A DNA stretch of 64,000 nt from Flavobacterium circumlabens (GCF_004345565.1 NZ_SLWA01000003.1:620001-684000); one strand, 5' to 3'; numbered from the stretch's first letter, positions 26,426-36,463 are shown. Made by a program: numbers and translations. The notes: a model not told the origin generated them from the sequence alone.

Positions 26426-27085
26426 ATGATAAAAAAAATACTTTTCTTTTTGTTGGTTTTGTTCTGTATAAAATCAAATGCACAGCATGCCAGAGTATTT
26501 GCAAATATTTCAGCCTATTTGCATTCTGACTTTCAGAATAATTCTTTTTCCGAATTTGGAACTGGTTTAGAGGTAAAAGTGCATCGCTTTCTGAAACCCG
26601 AAGTAGGAGTCAGTTATTTTATCGGAAGTCTGGAGGATTACAGTAAAGTTGACCAACAGGGAAATACACTCGATCTCAGAACCAGTAAGGTATATGCTCT
26701 TAATTTCAACCTGACACCTAAAATTTCGTTATATAGTAAAGAAGTAAATTCCGGAGATGTGTTTATTCAGATATTGCCCCGATTTAATGTTTCAAAAATC
26801 AGCGCAGATCGGTATTACACTGTTATCAATCCAATTAAACCATCGGCTTCTGTTACTACAAAAGAAACAGTCAGCGAATGGTATCAGTCATTTGGAATAG
26901 GATTAGGAATCGATATTGTACTTTCGGATAAAAGTTATGATTCACTTTCGGTTAATTTGTATTACAACGGAGTGAATATGGGAAAAGCCTTAACGGAAGT
27001 AAATCATTCTAATTCACGAATTAATACAGATACGGTTGGGATGGGAATAAGCTATTATCTGGGATTTGAAAAAAAGAAAAATTAA
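26426..27085 (+). CDS. Outer-membrane beta-barrel-like protein
   Basis: 219 residues: signal peptide MIKKILFFLLVLFCIKSNAQ, then an amphipathic strand series (FGTGLEVKVHRFLKPEVGVSYFIG, SFGIGLGIDIVLSDKS) and a terminal MGISYYLGFEKKKN. No family recognised. It follows the previous barrel gene by 3 nt, so the two are likely made together. It converges on the response regulator gene. Confidence 0.75.
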   Translation: MIKKILFFLLVLFCIKSNAQHARVFANISAYLHSDFQNNSFSEFGTGLEVKVHRFLKPEVGVSYFIGSLEDYSKVDQQGNTLDLRTSKVYALNFNLTPKISLYSKEVNSGDVFIQILPRFNVSKISADRYYTVINPIKPSASVTTKETVSEWYQSFGIGLGIDIVLSDKSYDSLSVNLYYNGVNMGKALTEVNHSNSRINTDTVGMGISYYLGFEKKKN

Positions 27086-27097
27086 AGCATTAGATTC

Positions 27098-27778
27098 TTA
27101 AATTTTAAATTCAATACCAATATTTCGAATGCTTTCGATACTGATTTTAGCATCTTCCTTAAAATATTTCCTGATTTTACTGATGTAAACATCCATACTT
27201 CTGCCGGAGAAAAAATCGTCATTGCCCCAAATGGCTTTCAGGATTTGTTCCCTTTTTAGCAATTGGTTTTTATGCGAGTAAAAGTACTGAATCAAAGCAG
27301 CTTCTTTTTCAGTGAGTTGCTGATTTTGGTGGTTGAGTTTCAAAGTCAGCCGTTTGGTATCAAAACAATACAATCCGATCTGAATTTCTTCGTTGTCCGT
27401 TGAAAGGTTTTTTTGCAGGCTTCTTTTTAAGATGTTTTGTAAACGTAAAATTAGTTCTTCAGCTTCAAAAGGTTTTACAATATAATCGTCTGCACCGAGT
27501 TTTAGTCCAATGATTTTGTCTTCTTTTAATTTTTTGGCTGTCAGGAAAATAAAAGGAATTTCAGGGTTTATTTTGTTTATTTTTTCCGCTAATGAAAAAC
27601 CGTCCAGTTTAGGCATCATCACATCAAAAACACAAATGTCAAAACGTTGCTTTTTAAAAAGATCCAGTGCCATTTCACCATCTTCCGCCCAAATTACTTC
27701 ATAGTGATAAAGCTCCAGATATTGCCTGAGCACATTGGCAAAATCAAAATCATCTTCGGCTAAAAGTATTCTTTTCAA
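27098..27778 (-). CDS. OmpR-family response regulator
   Basis: 226 residues. The receiver domain has acidic residues at LLAEDDFD, the phospho-acceptor Asp52 in CVFDVMMPKLDG, and Lys in DDYIVKPFE. The C-terminal winged helix is OmpR/PhoB type (LTEKEAALIQYFYSHKNQLLKREQIL ... MDVYISKIRKYF). It is downstream of its histidine kinase gene by 11 nt. Three phased 11-bp direct repeats near 29198 are candidate binding sites, since OmpR-type proteins bind tandem repeats. Confidence 0.94.
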   Translation of the reverse strand: MKRILLAEDDFDFANVLRQYLELYHYEVIWAEDGEMALDLFKKQRFDICVFDVMMPKLDGFSLAEKINKINPEIPFIFLTAKKLKEDKIIGLKLGADDYIVKPFEAEELILRLQNILKRSLQKNLSTDNEEIQIGLYCFDTKRLTLKLNHQNQQLTEKEAALIQYFYSHKNQLLKREQILKAIWGNDDFFSGRSMDVYISKIRKYFKEDAKISIESIRNIGIEFKI

Positions 27779-27789
27779 TGGGAAATGAT

Positions 27790-29148
27790 TTAAACTTTAA
27801 ACATAATCGTAAACACAGCTCCTTTTCCTAAATCGCTTATCACGGCAATCGAACCCTGATGCGCTTTTATAATTTGATCAACATAATATAAACCCAGTCC
27901 AAGGCCTTTTGCATTGTGTAAATTGCCTTGTTCCACTCTATAGAATTTTTCAAAAAGCAAGGCCTGTTTGTTTTTTGAAATCCCTATTCCGTCATCTTCA
28001 ATACTGACTGAAAACTGGTCCTGATGTTTTCTTGTTTTGACGGAGATATTGTTGGAGCCATATTTTACGGCATTTTCCAGCACATTTAAAATAGCCGTAG
28101 TCAAATGAAATTTATCTAAAACCAATACTGTTTTTTGCGTTTGAAAATCGGTTTCAATTGTAATTTTCGGATTACCAATTTTAAAATCTTCTATAATCGA
28201 AAGCAGGAAAGTTTCGGTATTTATTTTTTCTTTTTGTAATTCGATTTCATTTTCAGCCAGTGAGTTCGCCAAAACCTGATCAATCAAACTCTGCAAACGA
28301 TTATTCTGGCGCGAGATTGTATTGATAATCGCATTGAAGTTTTCGTCGTTCTCCCGAATGTTTTTCTGTTCCAGTATTTTCGTTGAAATTCCTAATGTGG
28401 CCAAAGGCGTTTTGAGTTCGTGTGTGATATTGTTGATGAAATCAGTCTTTACATCGCTTACTTTTTTTTGTTTGATCAAAGCTTTGATCGCAATTATAAA
28501 AAGCGTTATTAAAGTAAAAACAGAAAGTAAAGACAAAGTCAGCACAACTGCCATACGCCTTAAAATAATCAGTTCCCAGTCGATTACCGAAATGTACATC
28601 GAATCTTCCGTTAGTAATTTGTAATCCTGATTTTCAAATGTTCCATTCGTTGTTCCGACATAATTCCGAACTAAAAAAGCATGATTCAATGAAGCCAGAT
28701 TACCGTATAATTTATTCTGAATAAAAGGTTTTTGAGAAAAAATGGTGTCTGTTTTTTTTGCGTTTTGATACAGTATGAATTTATTCAGGACAATGGCAAA
28801 ATCAATTTTAAGATCGGGCAATTCCCGTGCAAACTTGCGTTGAATTTTCTGTGTTAAAGCATTCTGATATTCGTTTTCCAGAATGCTGTTTCTGATTTCA
28901 GATTTGGTCTTTTTTCCCTGAAGATAGTTTTCCGATAATAGTTTATAAAGCGCTTCTTTTTTGCTGACCAGTACCGAATCAATATCACTGTAATTATGGG
29001 AAACCTGGGCAATTTCATTCTTGATCTCGGTATGAAATTGTGCTACTTTATAATCGTAAGCCGTTTTTACTAAATAACATTGTACCGCCGATAATATGAG
29101 CAGTGCAAAAACAGAAAGTGTGATTAATAAATTGATTCTTTGTTTCAT
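27790..29148 (-). CDS. Membrane sensor histidine kinase
   Basis: 452 residues. A first membrane helix lies near residues 7-26, then a sensor domain of about 170 residues on the outer face, a second helix (199-223), and a HisKA domain with phospho-His243 in INNITHELKTPLATLG. The HATPase part shows AILNVLENAVKYGS, IEDDGIGISKN and GLGLGLYYV. The sensor domain family is not recognised, so the signal is unknown. It is divergent to the TonB-type receptor gene. Confidence 0.94.
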   Translation of the reverse strand: MKQRINLLITLSVFALLILSAVQCYLVKTAYDYKVAQFHTEIKNEIAQVSHNYSDIDSVLVSKKEALYKLLSENYLQGKKTKSEIRNSILENEYQNALTQKIQRKFARELPDLKIDFAIVLNKFILYQNAKKTDTIFSQKPFIQNKLYGNLASLNHAFLVRNYVGTTNGTFENQDYKLLTEDSMYISVIDWELIILRRMAVVLTLSLLSVFTLITLFIIAIKALIKQKKVSDVKTDFINNITHELKTPLATLGISTKILEQKNIRENDENFNAIINTISRQNNRLQSLIDQVLANSLAENEIELQKEKINTETFLLSIIEDFKIGNPKITIETDFQTQKTVLVLDKFHLTTAILNVLENAVKYGSNNISVKTRKHQDQFSVSIEDDGIGISKNKQALLFEKFYRVEQGNLHNAKGLGLGLYYVDQIIKAHQGSIAVISDLGKGAVFTIMFKV

Positions 29149-29197
29149 TCGATTGTAAATTCAGATCAAAAATAAAGCTTTTATCAAACAAAAAAGC

Positions 29198-29230
29198 ATT
29201 AACGTCCCATTAACCTCCAATTAACTTCCG
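29198..29230. promoter_or_regulatory. Three phased 11-bp direct repeats (ATTAACnTCCn)
   Basis: Head-to-tail units at 29198-29208, 29209-29219 and 29220-29230 share ATTAAC.TCC. One unit is about one helical turn, so an OmpR-type regulator could bind all three on one DNA face. They lie between the divergent kinase gene (start 29148) and receptor gene (start 29285), the natural control region. The adjacent response regulator is the obvious candidate. Confidence 0.6.
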
Positions 29231-29284
29231 GAACGTTTTATTAGAAGCATTTTTGTACCTCTCAAACCAAAATCTTCTTACCGT

Positions 29285-31399
29285 ATGAAAATTTACTTTT
29301 TCTTAAAAATCATTTTATTTGTATTGCTTTTTTGTTTTTCAATAGCCGGATATGCACAGGTTGAAACGCCTAAAGACAGTATTTCCAATCAACTGAATGA
29401 AGTTCTGATTACTGCTGATAAAAAAGCGTTTTCAAATCAAAACGGAAATATAAAAGTTGACGTTGCAAATTCGATTTATAATTCAATTCCAAATGCAGTT
29501 GATTTATTGGCAAAATTACCAACCGTTCAGATCAGTTCAGATAAAGAAAGTATTACAGTTATTGGAAAAGGAAGTCCGCTCATTTATATCGATAATCAAA
29601 AAGTGGGAATAAATGATCTGAATGCTTTGTCGGTAGCCGATATCAAAACTATCGAAATTATTAAAAATCCATCTTCCAAATACGAAGCCGAAGGTCGCGC
29701 CGTAATTTTAGTTACAAGGAAATTTAGTAAAAAAGATAGTTTCAGAACCGAAATTTCCGAAGTGGCTTCTTTCAAAAAACGGTATAACAATTATCTTGGA
29801 TTCAATTCCAATTTCAAAAAAAATAAAGTGGAATGGAAAGCCAACTTCAATTACAATAAACTTCAGCCCTGGGAAAGTCACAGTATTAAATATCAAATTC
29901 CGCAAGCTAACATTGCGTCAGATTATGATGTGTCTGCTTTTACTAAAAGAGACCAATTTGTTTTTGGAGGAGGTTTATTCTATAAAATAAATGAGGATGA
30001 TTATTTTTCGATTAGTATGAACAGTAAATTGCAAAATGATTCTTTTGATATCAATACCACCACTTATAACAAAAACAATAATGAGGAAAATAAGGTGATC
30101 ACATGGACTGATAATCAAAGTAAAAAGAATTTTGTAAACTCCCTTTTAAATTATCAGAAAAAAATAAAATCGATTGATACACAGTTTTTTACAGGTCTGC
30201 AATATTCTAATTTTGATCAGGGATTGTTTACCGCGGTAAAAGATAATTATAATGATACGCAATTTGGATTGACACAAATCAGGGATCAGAAATTTAAAAT
30301 TAATTATTTTTCGGGAAGAATTGATATCGATAAAAAATTTAAAAATGAAATGAAACTTGAATTTGGAGGCTTGTATGCATCAGCAAATTCTAAATCTGAT
30401 GTTGCTGTTTTTTATGCAGCAACCAATGAAAACGAATTAAGTTTTTACGATTTTAAAGAGGGAAACTTATCCGGATATACACAATTGTCCGGTAAAATTA
30501 AAAAAATCGATTTCTCGGTTGGATTTAGAGTTGAAAACTCAAATGTAACAGGTAAATTTAAAACAGACGAATTACCCTTACTGGATAAAAAATACACTAA
30601 TTTTTTTCCGAAAATGCAGTTTTCATTTCCAATAGATAGTGTTAAAAGTATTTCTGTAAACTACGCTAAAAGTATTTCAAGGCCTAATTATTCGTCTTTA
30701 AGTCAGGGGTCTACCTATATTAACCCGTATTTTTTATACACTCGAAATATTAATTTAATTCCGACGATTACAGATGAGATTGCTGCGAGTTTTCAGTATC
30801 ATGATAAATCAGTCAAATTAAGTTTTACCAAAAGCAGTAATCCGGTTTATAACAGTTTTTCTTTTGATGATCAAAAAAATATCATGACTTTTAAAGATAT
30901 CAATTTTAATAAAAGCTCTGGATTATCGCTTGATTTTACGTTGCCGTTTACGTACAAATTTTGGACAACAACGAATTCTTTAGCTTTTATTTTAGAAAAG
31001 ATTGAAGATGAATCTGCAGCGTTTGTGGCTTCAGAACCCTATTTGTATTATTCATCAAATAATGAATTTAAACTTCCCAAAGAATATGTCTTCACGTTGA
31101 ATTTTTGGGGATTAACAAAGCAAAATACAGGTGTTTTTGAAACAAATCCCAGACTTATTGTTGATATGGCAGTTTCAAAAGCATTCTTAAAAAAATGGAG
31201 ATTTACGGTGAGCTGTAATAATATGTTTAAAAATAATATTGAAACAGAAAAATTTACAATCAATGCTATTAATTCTAAAGCAAGATATGTGGTGGACAAT
31301 CATGAAATTTTAATCTCCATAAAATATGCTTTCGGGAAGATAAAAGAAACCGAATTTAAAGAGAGAAATATTGACGAAAATCAAAACAGAATTAGATAA
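29285..31399 (+). CDS. TonB-type outer-membrane receptor (OMP beta-barrel family 3)
   Basis: 704 residues: signal peptide ending GYAQ (about residue 25), then a plug domain (LNEVLITADKKAF, NAVDLLAKLPTVQIS, LIYIDNQKVG, IKTIEIIKNPSSKYEAEGRAVILVTRK). A C-terminal barrel follows, with aromatic strand ends. The usual N-terminal carboxypeptidase-regulatory-like domain is absent. The ligand is unknown. It faces the histidine kinase gene across the direct-repeat site, an arrangement also known for receptor genes controlled by two-component systems. Confidence 0.88.
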   Translation: MKIYFFLKIILFVLLFCFSIAGYAQVETPKDSISNQLNEVLITADKKAFSNQNGNIKVDVANSIYNSIPNAVDLLAKLPTVQISSDKESITVIGKGSPLIYIDNQKVGINDLNALSVADIKTIEIIKNPSSKYEAEGRAVILVTRKFSKKDSFRTEISEVASFKKRYNNYLGFNSNFKKNKVEWKANFNYNKLQPWESHSIKYQIPQANIASDYDVSAFTKRDQFVFGGGLFYKINEDDYFSISMNSKLQNDSFDINTTTYNKNNNEENKVITWTDNQSKKNFVNSLLNYQKKIKSIDTQFFTGLQYSNFDQGLFTAVKDNYNDTQFGLTQIRDQKFKINYFSGRIDIDKKFKNEMKLEFGGLYASANSKSDVAVFYAATNENELSFYDFKEGNLSGYTQLSGKIKKIDFSVGFRVENSNVTGKFKTDELPLLDKKYTNFFPKMQFSFPIDSVKSISVNYAKSISRPNYSSLSQGSTYINPYFLYTRNINLIPTITDEIAASFQYHDKSVKLSFTKSSNPVYNSFSFDDQKNIMTFKDINFNKSSGLSLDFTLPFTYKFWTTTNSLAFILEKIEDESAAFVASEPYLYYSSNNEFKLPKEYVFTLNFWGLTKQNTGVFETNPRLIVDMAVSKAFLKKWRFTVSCNNMFKNNIETEKFTINAINSKARYVVDNHEILISIKYAFGKIKETEFKERNIDENQNRIR

Positions 31400-31403
31400 A
31401 AAT

Positions 31404-31435
31404 AAAAAGTCTCCTGAATTTCAAGAGACTTTTTT
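31404..31435. terminator. Bidirectional terminator between receptor and rsmD genes
   Basis: A perfect 10-bp stem AAAAAGTCTC/GAGACTTTTT (31404-31413 and 31425-31434). The flanking A and T tracts serve both convergent genes. Confidence 0.85.
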
Positions 31436-31451
31436 ATGATTAAAAGAGAAT

Positions 31452-32057
31452 TTATCCTTCGTCTTCTTCTGTAGCTTTACTGGATGTTTCATTACTAAGT
31501 TCTTCATCGTCGTCCGTAGAATTCAATTCGAAGAAAGTAAAAAAGGAACCTCCATAACTTTTCTGAAACGAGAAATTACTCAAATGTTCCAGTTTGGTGT
31601 ATTTAGAATGTTCGATCACCATCATTCCGTCCTCGTGAAGCAAATCTCTTTCGAAAACCGTCAGGACAATTTTTTCAAAAGTTGCCTGATCTAAAGCGTA
31701 AGGAGGATCTGCAAAAATAATATCGTAAGAAGTTTTGCAATTTTCAAGGAATTTAAAAACATCGCTTTTTGTTGCAGCGATTTCAAAATCATATTCTGAC
31801 GAAACCTGTTTGATGAATTTTACGCATCCAAAATCCCCATCAACGGAGGTAATTGGCGCACTTCCTCGTGAAGCGAATTCGAAACTGATATTTCCGGTAC
31901 CTGAAAATAAATCCAGAACCTTCAAACCCTCAAAACTAAAATGATTGTTCAGAACATTAAACAATGCTTCTTTACTCATGTCAGTTGTTGGTCGTACAGG
32001 AAGGTTTTTGGGTGGAAAAATGCGGCGTCCTTTGAATTTTCCTGAAATGATTCTCAT
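31452..32057 (-). CDS. rsmD: 16S rRNA guanine-966 N2-methyltransferase
   Basis: 201 residues. Typical RsmD: GKFKGRRIFPPKNLPVRPTTDMSKEALFN at the start, motif I VLDLFSGTGNISFEFASRG, and catalytic DIIFADPPYAL. It methylates G966 of 16S rRNA. The C-terminus carries an acidic tail (STDDDEELSNETSSKATEEDEG), an extra. It overlaps the DUF3822 gene by 4 nt (ATGA), a conserved flavobacterial pair as I recall. Confidence 0.94.
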   Translation of the reverse strand: MRIISGKFKGRRIFPPKNLPVRPTTDMSKEALFNVLNNHFSFEGLKVLDLFSGTGNISFEFASRGSAPITSVDGDFGCVKFIKQVSSEYDFEIAATKSDVFKFLENCKTSYDIIFADPPYALDQATFEKIVLTVFERDLLHEDGMMVIEHSKYTKLEHLSNFSFQKSYGGSFFTFFELNSTDDDEELSNETSSKATEEDEG

Positions 32058-32875
32058 GATTGAAATAAGATATAATGTTTTTGATTCTGAGCAGTGGAGT
32101 AGTTGTTTTTTTCTTGTAACCTGCTTACATCCAAAAATGTAACGTTACGAATGTATTTATACGCAATGGTATAAAAAGGATCATTTTTAGTTATTGTCCC
32201 CAATAGTTCGAGATGAAAACTTTCAGGATTTAAACTTAATTGCTCCGCTGTAAAAAGCAGATAATATAAAAAATCTTCCGGTGTCTGATATTCGAATGAG
32301 TTGAATAACAGCAGTTTTTGGTTCTGTACCACAATCAGTTCAAAGTGATCCGGATTAAAATTAACGATCATTTTTTTATCGTCGTTATTTTTAGAAGCTT
32401 CCAGCATTTTTTCAATTAAAATACTGTTAGCGTGTTTGTAATCAAACGAACCCACCTGATCAATTAAAAAATTATTGATATTTACATAGGGTATATAAAC
32501 GGTATTCATGTGGTAATTTGAAATCTGATCATAGGTAAAAAAATCAGTTTCAAAAACCTTGGTATTATATTGCAGGTAACTGCCTAGATAATTTTCATCA
32601 AATAAAGCAGTAGGCACAAAAGTCGAAAGATTGTTATTATGAATGACGATTATATCGTCATAAGTGTCTTTTAGTTCAGGATGTTTTTTAAAAGCATCAC
32701 CGTACAATTCTTCTATTTTGGATCCTTTTTGTGTTGGTGTAAATTCTACTTCATTAAAAGAAGTAATGCTGTTATTAAGCGTGTCAAAACAACAAAACGA
32801 AAATCCGTTCAGCGAAACCTGAATAGAAAGTTTTTTGTATTTTTTGGATGTTATATTAGTATTTTGAAATGCCAT
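32054..32875 (-). CDS. DUF3822-family protein
   Basis: 273 residues, soluble. It begins NITSKKYKKLSIQVSLNGFSFCCFDTLNN, and a later stretch (KMIVNFNPDHFELIVVQNQKLLLFNSFEYQTPEDFLYYLLFTAEQL) looks like an actin/ASKHA-type fold, which matches DUF3822. No function is established. It is translationally coupled to rsmD. Confidence 0.85.
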   Translation of the reverse strand: MAFQNTNITSKKYKKLSIQVSLNGFSFCCFDTLNNSITSFNEVEFTPTQKGSKIEELYGDAFKKHPELKDTYDDIIVIHNNNLSTFVPTALFDENYLGSYLQYNTKVFETDFFTYDQISNYHMNTVYIPYVNINNFLIDQVGSFDYKHANSILIEKMLEASKNNDDKKMIVNFNPDHFELIVVQNQKLLLFNSFEYQTPEDFLYYLLFTAEQLSLNPESFHLELLGTITKNDPFYTIAYKYIRNVTFLDVSRLQEKNNYSTAQNQKHYILFQS

Positions 32876-33128
32876 AATCTGATTTACAATTCATTACCTG
32901 TTGTAGTGTCAAGAAAGAATTTAATTTAAACACAAACTTACAAATTAAAAAGCAACAATAATAATTGCAATTTCAAAAACAACATTTTAGTAAAGTTATG
33001 GGCTTATTATATTTTTATTAATTCTTTAATTTCAGTTGGTTCCTTTTCGAAAATATTATGATTAAAATTGATTTTTGAAATTGCCTTTAACGCTAAAAAG
33101 ACCGTACTTTGCAGTTCAATTTTATCTT

Positions 33129-34553
33129 ATGAATTCAGCACTGTTTTATAGCGTTTTACAAAAAAAATTTCCTTTTGCCCCAACCTATAAACAGGATATA
33201 TTTTTTCAGAAAATTGCTATTTTCCTGACAGAACCGGACAACAAGACCATTTTTGTATTGAAAGGATATGCCGGAACAGGTAAAACGACTGTGATCTCTA
33301 CGATTGTAAATAATTTGGGCGATATCAACAAGAAGTTTGTTTTGCTTGCCCCAACCGGACGCGCCGCAAAAGTAATCGCGAATTATTCGAATACGCCTGC
33401 CTTTACAATTCATAAAAAAATATATTTTCCTAAAAAATCATCCGGCGGAGGAGTTGCTTTTACGAAACAAATCAACAAGCATAAAAACACTATTTTTATT
33501 GTCGATGAGGCTTCGATGATTTCAGACAGCAATTCAGATTCGAAATTGTACGATAACGGGTCGTTGTTAGACGATTTGATTTCCTACGTTTATTCCGGGA
33601 CCAATTGCAAAATGATTCTTTTGGGAGATACTGCGCAGCTGCCTCCCGTTAATTTAGATATTAGTCCGGCGCTTGATACCCATACTTTGGGTGCCCATTA
33701 CGATAAAGAAATCGAACATATAGAACTTGACGAAGTAATGCGTCAGGAGGAAAGTTCGGGAATTTTGTATAATGCTACCGAATTACGTGAATTGTTAAAG
33801 GAATCTTTTATAACGGAATTTAAATTCAATGTAAAAAAATTCAAAGATATTGTCAGGCTTACCGATGGATATGATATTCAGGACGCCATAAATACCGCTT
33901 ACAGCAATTATAGTATTGAAGATACGGCTTTTATAGTGCGTTCCAATAAAAGAGCCAATCAGTACAACGAGCAGATCAGGACCAGAATCCTTTTTAAAGA
34001 AAGTGAACTTTCAGTTGGCGATTTCCTGATGGTGGTCAAGAATAATTATTTTTGGTTAAAGGAAACCGACGAAGCCGGATTTATTGCCAACGGAGATATT
34101 ATTGAAGTGCTGGAGCTTTTTGGAATCAAAGAGCTTTACGGATTCAATTTTGCGAAAGTTAAAATCAGAATGGTCGATTATCCGGATCAGAAACCTTTCG
34201 AAACGGTTTTAATTTTAGATACCATAAAAAGCGAATCGCCTTCTTTGACGTATGAAGAATCCAATCGTTTGTACGAAGAAGTGATGAAGGATTATGAAGA
34301 CGAGACGACCAAATACAAGAAGTTTCAAAAGGTAAAGAATAACGAGTATTTCAATGGTTTGCAGGTTAAGTTTTCTTATGCCATTACCTGTCACAAATCG
34401 CAGGGAGGGCAGTGGGATACGGTTTTTATTGAGCAGCCATATTTACCAAACGGAATCGACCGTGATTACATCAGATGGCTTTACACTGCGATGACACGTG
34501 CTAAAAATAAGTTATATTTGATAGGCTTTAAAGACGAAAGTTTTGAGGAATAA
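33129..34553 (+). CDS. RecD-like SF1 DNA helicase
   Basis: 474 residues from the ATG at 33129; an earlier TTG at 33075 is rejected. Walker A is KGYAGTGKTTVIST, motif II is FIVDEASMISD, motif III is LLGDTAQLPPV, and the C-terminal motifs V and VI are SYAITCHKSQGGQWDTVFIEQP and WLYTAMTRAKNKLYLIGF. It is close to the AAA-30/RecD2 helicase group and probably acts in DNA repair or recombination. No recB or recC neighbour. Confidence 0.9.
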   Translation: MNSALFYSVLQKKFPFAPTYKQDIFFQKIAIFLTEPDNKTIFVLKGYAGTGKTTVISTIVNNLGDINKKFVLLAPTGRAAKVIANYSNTPAFTIHKKIYFPKKSSGGGVAFTKQINKHKNTIFIVDEASMISDSNSDSKLYDNGSLLDDLISYVYSGTNCKMILLGDTAQLPPVNLDISPALDTHTLGAHYDKEIEHIELDEVMRQEESSGILYNATELRELLKESFITEFKFNVKKFKDIVRLTDGYDIQDAINTAYSNYSIEDTAFIVRSNKRANQYNEQIRTRILFKESELSVGDFLMVVKNNYFWLKETDEAGFIANGDIIEVLELFGIKELYGFNFAKVKIRMVDYPDQKPFETVLILDTIKSESPSLTYEESNRLYEEVMKDYEDETTKYKKFQKVKNNEYFNGLQVKFSYAITCHKSQGGQWDTVFIEQPYLPNGIDRDYIRWLYTAMTRAKNKLYLIGFKDESFEE

Positions 34554-34558
34554 ATTTT

Positions 34559-34686
34559 AGCCACAGATTAAAATAATTCTCACAGATATAAATGCAGAAG
34601 ATTAGAAAATATTTTTTAATCCCTTAATCTGTGGCAAGAAGTTTTAGCAGATTTTTTTTGGTAGAAATTCTAATAATTCGTGGCAA
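34559..34686. repeat. Hairpin of the CCACAGATTAAA family plus a half copy
   Basis: The left arm GCCACAGATTAAAATAA (34560 on) pairs with the right arm CCTTAATCTGTGGCA ending at 34634. A third arm AATTCGTGGCAAA ends at 34686, matching the CCACGAATT family. The repeats fill the gap between the helicase and ygiD. Confidence 0.6.
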
Positions 34687-34705
34687 AAAGAAAACATTTT
34701 AAAAA

Positions 34706-35536
34706 ATGACAACACTAAACGATTTACATTCGATTTCATCTACGTTTTCGAATACCGATAAAATGCCGGTTTTGTTTTTGGGACACGGCAGTCCGATGAA
34801 TGCGATTGAAGAAAATCAGTTTGTAGCCGGTTTTCGTAATCTGGCCAAAACATTACCGCAGCCCAATGCTATTTTATGTATTTCGGCACACTGGTTTACC
34901 AATGGAACCAAAGTAACAGCCATGCAAATGCCAAGAACAATCCATGATTTCGGAGGTTTTCCGCAGGCACTTTTTGATGTGCAATATCCGGCAAAAGGAA
35001 GCCCTGAACTGGCGCAGGAAACCAAAAAAATATTAGAACCTGTAAATGTTGATTTAGATGAGCACTGGGGTTTAGATCATGGTGCATGGAGTGTCATCAA
35101 ACATTTATATCCTGAAGCTAATGTTCCGGTCATTCAGTTGAGTATTGATTACACCAAATCCGGGCAATATCATTTTGAGCTGGCGCAGAAATTACAGGCA
35201 TTGCGTCACAAAGGAGTTTTGATCATTGGAAGCGGGAATATTGTCCACAATTTACGTTTAGTAGATTTTAGAAATTTTGATAAAGACAATTATGGTTTTG
35301 ACTGGGCGATTGAAGCCCGTGAAACCGTTAATAATTATTTACTCGATGGCAATTTTCAGCCCCTGATTCATTTCGAAAAAATGAATAAAGCCGTTCAGTT
35401 GGCGATACCAACTCCGGATCATTATTTACCGCTGCTGTATACTTTAGGATTAAAGCAGGAATCAGAAGAATTGAGTCTGTTTAATGATAAATTACTGGCA
35501 GGTTCCCTGAGCATGACCTCCGTAAAAATAATGTAA
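34706..35536 (+). CDS. ygiD: 4,5-DOPA dioxygenase extradiol-like protein
   Basis: 276 residues. LigB-type fold with metal-binding His in KMPVLFLGHGSPMNAI and in ILCISAHWFTNGTKVTA, then GLDHGAWSVIKHLYPEANVPV and IIGSGNIVHNLR. Related to plant DOPA dioxygenase and E. coli YgiD. It opens catechol rings at the 4,5 bond in vitro; the physiological substrate is unknown. Single gene. Confidence 0.9.
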   Translation: MTTLNDLHSISSTFSNTDKMPVLFLGHGSPMNAIEENQFVAGFRNLAKTLPQPNAILCISAHWFTNGTKVTAMQMPRTIHDFGGFPQALFDVQYPAKGSPELAQETKKILEPVNVDLDEHWGLDHGAWSVIKHLYPEANVPVIQLSIDYTKSGQYHFELAQKLQALRHKGVLIIGSGNIVHNLRLVDFRNFDKDNYGFDWAIEARETVNNYLLDGNFQPLIHFEKMNKAVQLAIPTPDHYLPLLYTLGLKQESEELSLFNDKLLAGSLSMTSVKIM

Positions 35537-35540
35537 TATA

Positions 35541-35630
35541 GCTTTGTGTTAGTCCGTGCAACGTTGTCAATCTCTGTGAAAGTTATTACACAAAGCTGCG
35601 CGAAGATTTCACAGAGATTCGCAAAAGAAA
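35541..35630. repeat. Nested hairpin with CTTTGTGT and ATCTCTGTGAAA arms
   Basis: AGCTTTGTGT pairs with ACACAAAGCT, and nearby ATCTCTGTGAAA pairs with TTTCACAGAGAT. The pairs interleave instead of nesting cleanly, so only one can form at a time. It fills the ygiD-kdsB gap. Confidence 0.5.
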
Positions 35631-35646
35631 ACTTTAAAATATTAAA

Positions 35647-36381
35647 ATGAAAATAATAGCTGTAATTCCGGCACGATATGCCTCTACACGTTTTCCTGCT
35701 AAACTAATGCAGGATTTAGGAGGTAAAACCGTTATTTTAAGAACATATGAAGCAGCAGTTGCCACCCGATTATTCGACGACGTTTTTGTAGTAACCGATT
35801 CTGATCTGATTTTTAATGAAATTGTTTCGAACGGCGGTAAAGCCATCATGAGCATCAAAGAACACGAATCCGGAAGCGACCGGATTGCAGAAGCAATTGC
35901 CAATTTAGACGTTGATATTGTGGTGAATGTGCAGGGTGATGAACCCTTTACGGAAGCAGGCCCATTAGAGCAGGTTTTGGCTGTTTTTAAGAACGATCCG
36001 GATCATAAAGTAGATTTGGCTTCGTTGATGCGTGAAATTACAGATGAGGAGGAAATTAATAATCCGAATAATGTGAAAGTGGTTGTCGATCAGTCACAGT
36101 TTGCCTTGTATTTTTCACGTTCTGTAATTCCGTATCCGAGAGATAAAGAGGTTGGAGTGCACTATTTTCAGCATATCGGAATTTATGCCTTTAGAAAACA
36201 GGCATTGCTGGATTTTTACAGTCTTCCAATGAAATCCCTTGAAGCTTCTGAAAAATTAGAACAGCTTCGTTATCTCGAATTTGGAAAACGCATCAAAATG
36301 GTTGAAACCACTCATGTAGGAATCGGAATTGATACCGTTGAAGATTTAGAAAAAGCGAGAGCTATTTTGAGAGATATATAG
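35647..36381 (+). CDS. kdsB: CMP-KDO synthetase
   Basis: 244 residues, normal length. Nucleotide-binding start [38 protein letters not shown] with the metal-binding Asp, and [15 protein letters not shown]. It activates KDO with CTP for the lipid A inner core. Single gene, ending in a convergent terminator. Confidence 0.96.
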   Translation: MKIIAVIPARYASTRFPAKLMQDLGGKTVILRTYEAAVATRLFDDVFVVTDSDLIFNEIVSNGGKAIMSIKEHESGSDRIAEAIANLDVDIVVNVQGDEPFTEAGPLEQVLAVFKNDPDHKVDLASLMREITDEEEINNPNNVKVVVDQSQFALYFSRSVIPYPRDKEVGVHYFQHIGIYAFRKQALLDFYSLPMKSLEASEKLEQLRYLEFGKRIKMVETTHVGIGIDTVEDLEKARAILRDI

Positions 36382-36423
36382 TATAAATGTGAAAGTGAAA
36401 CGTAAGATGTAAAATGTGAAGCA

Positions 36424-36463
36424 AAAAAAAGTCCCCGGGAAAAGAAATTTTTCCGGGGACTTG
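36424..36463. terminator. Bidirectional terminator between kdsB and the E1 gene
   Basis: A strong stem GTCCCCGG/CCGGGGAC (36431-36438 and 36453-36460), extended by A-rich and T-rich arms. It serves both convergent genes. Confidence 0.85.
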
